DNA of 64,000 bases from Leptodactylus fallax. Its lineage: Eukaryota; Chordata; Amphibia; Anura; Leptodactylidae. This document shows positions 61,438-64,000 of the stretch, one piece after another (position 1 is the first letter of the stretch; each line of letters starts with the position of its first letter). The stretch covers positions 2,170,001-2,234,000 of the forward strand of contig CAMRHE010000324.1 of NCBI GenBank assembly GCA_947044405.1, in the 5' to 3' direction. The translations under genes and the position numbers were made by a program. The notes under the pieces were generated by a model. That model did no database searches, was not told the origin of the DNA, and saw only the letters and a list, made by a program, of their open reading frames with translations.

Positions 61438-61600
61438 AGTTACACTGATACAGCAGCCATGTTAGGCGAGGCCTGGGAGACACAAGATTTGAAGATTGTG
61501 TATGAAGATTCAAAAATTCAGATCTTTCAGGATTTAGCTGTTAGCACATTGGCAAAACACCATATTCTTAAACAGCATGTAACATCCTTGCCTGTTCAGG
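61438..61600 (+). pseudogene. possible L1-like ORF1 C-terminal fragment
   Basis: A plus-strand frame reads AMLGEAWETQDLKIVYEDSK, then IQIFQDLAVSTLAKHHILK. The pattern of a hydrophobic strand followed by FQDLAVSTLAK resembles the C-terminal domain of L1-type ORF1 proteins (IMIFPDFS-type motif), which bind element RNA. The similarity ends near 61600, where an unrelated GC-rich stretch begins. There is no start signal of its own and the fragment is too short to be functional. It lies just past a TTAA-flanked element. I rate the assignment as tentative, because only about 40 residues support it. Confidence 0.4.
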
Positions 61601-61699
61601 CTTTGGCACCATCCTCCGGGTGCACGCTGCGGCGCAGGAGGCGTGCCCGGTTGTGATTCCTTCCTTTGGGTTTTTCTTGTATTGTCTGAACACTGTCCT

Positions 61700-62380
61700 A
61701 TTCCCTCACCTCCTTAAAACAGACGATAATGCTTGGGTAAGGGTCTTTTTAGAAAGGCTCTTGAAATATGTATGGAATCAGACTTATCCCCTTTGTCAGA
61801 GCTTTCGTCATCTGAATCCTCTGCAGACGACACTTCCTGAGTCGCAGGAGAAGCCATATTAGTTCTCCCAGCAGGAAGAAGCATACTTCTTTTTAAGAAA
61901 CTTATCTTTGTCTTGCTGACTTTTAGCAGGTTTTGGGGTGTGCTGAGCTTCAATGAAGGATTCTCTCCCTGGTTTGCCTATCTTGGGCTGAAATTAGATG
62001 TGTTAAAAGCTGAAAATTCAGAATGTCTGGTGAGGAGCCCTGGGACTACACTTCCATCACCTAGAGTGGCAAGCTCCACCATAATTTATTACTTTCTTAA
62101 AAGGAAATATAACTTAAAAGGATATATAACTTTCTTAAGGGAAATGTGTGTCCAGAAAATATCCCATTTTTCATTAAAATTTTATGTGAAATATATTTTA
62201 AAAGAATTTTTGGTGAGGTTTACAAATTTTAGATTAAAAAATGCTACCCTGCCTCTGGCCACTAATAATATACTAAGACTTCCTGTTTGCTGTAAGAGAA
62301 GCAGTCACCTCACTTATCAGCACACTGATGATCACAGCTGCCATGTATATGTAGATAAGACACAGATTAGGTAATTTCAC
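61700..62380. other. unassigned sequence, acidic minus-strand frame
   Basis: The minus strand carries SAEDSDDESSDKGDKSDSIH, an acidic Ser-rich stretch (61714-61953), with an upstream basic segment in another frame. It may derive from a retroelement gag or ORF1 protein; I cannot name it. The plus-strand frame at 61913-62374 is AT-driven. Confidence 0.25.
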
Positions 62381-62384
62381 TGCA

Positions 62385-62590
62385 TGTCCGACTTTGTTTC
62401 CAGTGAAAAAAAATGGCTTCGCGGAGCAGAGGATGTAAGCGCACACCCGCGCATTGCTTTAAAAACCCATTTAAATTAATGGGGTTTTAAGCAATGCATC
62501 GCAAACCTTCACCTATCCAGCTCCTATCCAGTTTTCCGAGATTTTCAGTCAGATTCGCGGCGGACTCCAACGCAAGTGTGAACCCACCCT
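62385..62590. mobile_element. short inverted-repeat element remnant
   Basis: It includes the hairpin TAAAAACCCATTTAAA / TTAATGGGGTTTTAAG and ends CAACGCAAGTGTGAACCCAC plus CCTTA, an end type seen in frog MITEs. The left end was not resolved. Confidence 0.5.
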
Positions 62591-62852
62591 TATCTACACC
62601 CTCCTCTGTGCAGTAACCTCTGCAAAGGTCATAGAACATGTCTATAAAACTCTCCCTAAGAAGTCAATAGGGTCTGCTCCAAACCATGTGTCTATGACCC
62701 ATGGTACATCTACAGGAGACAGGAAGTCTCAGACTATTTTAGGCTTAGTGACAAGAGTTGGAATTTATAGGATTTATAGGATTTTTAAAAAAAAACCCAT
62801 AGATAATAAGATGAAAAATTAACATAACTAGAATTCTTAAAAATATATTTAG

Positions 62853-63072
62853 GGCTGAGGCCCCACGTTGCAGAAATGCAGTTGTTTTTTAATGCAGTTT
62901 TTACTGTATTTTTTGGGGACAAAGCCAGGAGTGAATTGAGCAGAAGGTAGAAGTATAAGTGCTTCCTACATATTTCACAATCCTTTTGTAGCCATTCTTG
63001 ACTTTGGCTCAGAGAAAACGCACCAAAATCTGCAACATAAAAGCTGCATTTCCAAAATGTGGGGCCTCAGCC
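62853..63072. mobile_element. 220-bp palindromic element, copy 3
   Basis: GGCTGAGGCCCCACGTTGC at the left and GTGGGGCCTCAGCC at the right, with the same interior order as 5394-5611 (GGAGTGAATTGAGCAGAAGG, CTTTTGTAGCCATTC). The target duplication is not clear. Confidence 0.85.
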
Positions 63073-63264
63073 ATAAAAATGTGACTTAAACAATAGGTCA
63101 TTTGCTGGCAACACTTTCCCTTTAAAGATGTTATTGCCAATTACCAATAGACCAGATCTCTATGCATAGCCTGAATATAAACCCCTACTTTGCACACCAA
63201 GAGAGCTTGCTCTGGGTAAATTTACTAAGACAGTCTTATACAATGCCATAATTAGTGTCTAAAG

Positions 63265-64000
63265 CAGGGATAGTCAACCTTTTTTGTTCGGCATGCCGAT
63301 TTTAATTAAAAAAATCAAAGATGAGGTACTCGGAGTGCCGGTCAATAATTGTAAATCTGATGACCCCTAAACTAAAGTCATATACCACAAACCATAACAC
63401 AGAAGTGCTGCCACCAGATGCTTTAGGACACATGCGTTTACTGCTATTTCCTGGGACGCTCCTGTACTTTCCCATTAGAAGCAATGAAAGGCCATGTGCA
63501 GCCCCCAATTAGTAGAAAACACACCATTATACAGAATAATGTCCCATAGTGACCCCTGCACAAGGTATTATATCCCATAACAGCCTCTGCACAAGGTATT
63601 ATATCCCATAACAGCCTCTGCACACCGTATTACGTCACATAGTGGCCCCTACACACCGTATTATGTCACATAGTGGCCCCTGCACACGGTATTATCTCAT
63701 ATAGTGGCCTCTGCACACCGTATTACGTCACATAGTGACCCCAGCACACGGTATTATGTCATATAGTGGCCCCTGCACACGGTATTATCTCATATAGTGG
63801 CCCCTGCACACCGTATTATGTCACATAGTGACCCCAGCACACGGTATTAGGTCCCATAGCGGTCCGGTATTAGGTCCCATAGCAGTCCCTACACACGGTA
63901 TTAGGTCCCATAGCGGTCCCTGCACACGGTATTGGGTCCCATAGCGGTCCCCACACACGGTATTAGGTCCCATAGTGGCCCCAGCACACGGTATTAGATC
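63265..64000 (+). mobile_element. hAT-like element, left end, with 31-bp minisatellite running off the window
   Basis: It starts CAGGGATAGTCAACCTTTTT, a hAT-type end, followed by GTTCGGCATGCCGATTTTAA. From about 63541 a repeat near CATAGTGGCCCCTGCACACG plus GTATTATGTCA has a 31-bp period and about 15 units up to the window edge. Confidence 0.75.

Larger units (their letters stand above)
46405..64000 (-). other. esr1: esr1 intron 3 (part)
   Basis: From the exon 4 acceptor to the window edge I found no trace of the zinc-finger exons (no sequence for YHYGVWSCEGCKAFF or for CRLRKCYEVGM), so intron 3 is at least 17.6 kb. Everything recognised in it is repeat-derived. Confidence 0.75.

Overview
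This window is vertebrate nuclear DNA, almost certainly from a frog outside the Xenopus lineage. It carries the 3' half of one host gene, estrogen receptor alpha (esr1), on the minus strand, embedded in a very dense and layered population of transposable elements. The amphibian inference rests on three points. The receptor fragments have an ER-alpha ligand-binding domain with a divergent C-terminal F region. The mobile elements are those I know from anuran genomes: Tc1 elements, TTAA-type and TAA-type short inverted-repeat elements, hAT-like elements with internal minisatellites, L2-like and L1-like retroelements, and a tRNA-type SINE. The introns are long and repeat-filled. The species call is inference only.

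esr1 layout, read from high to low coordinate and numbered by the human exons: exon 4 at 46078-46404 (hinge and start of the ligand-binding domain), exon 5 at 33856-33994, exon 6 at 24638-24771, exon 7 at 20062-20245, and the coding part of exon 8 at 10611-10836 ending in TGA. All have consensus splice sites. Exons 5, 6 and 7 are 139, 134 and 184 bp, the lengths I recall for human ESR1. Together they encode about 335 residues without a break. Introns 4 to 7 are about 12.1, 9.1, 4.4 and 9.2 kb. The DNA-binding-domain exons were not found in the 17.6 kb above exon 4 and must lie beyond the window. Below 10611 come the presumed 3' UTR and 3' flank.

Mobile DNA region by region. 1-1822: an L2-like reverse transcriptase relic followed by a Tc1 right end. 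5-10 kb: three short inverted-repeat elements and a SINE. 13-17.5 kb (intron 7): a TTA-flanked element and a hAT-like element that share, in opposite orientation, a palindromic core and a 31-bp minisatellite. 18-23 kb: several short elements, including TTAA-flanked ones and a fold-back structure. 29-37.8 kb: an L2/Tc1 junction, a roughly 395-bp tandem array cut by an L2-like insertion, a chimeric Tc1 element with an uninterrupted transposase frame that keeps its DD34E residues, and a second, dead Tc1 element. 39.6-41.8 kb: a hAT-like element with a perfect 8-bp target duplication and a nested element. 44.6-45.3 and 56.8-59.5 kb: L1-like ORF2 relics. 46.7-47.3 and 63.3-64 kb: further minisatellite-bearing elements.

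The only gene under clear host constraint is esr1. I found no novel gene system. The most unusual structures are the shared minisatellite and CRE-centred palindrome cargo found in elements of different types, the chimeric Tc1 transposon, and the tandem array whose orientation flips.
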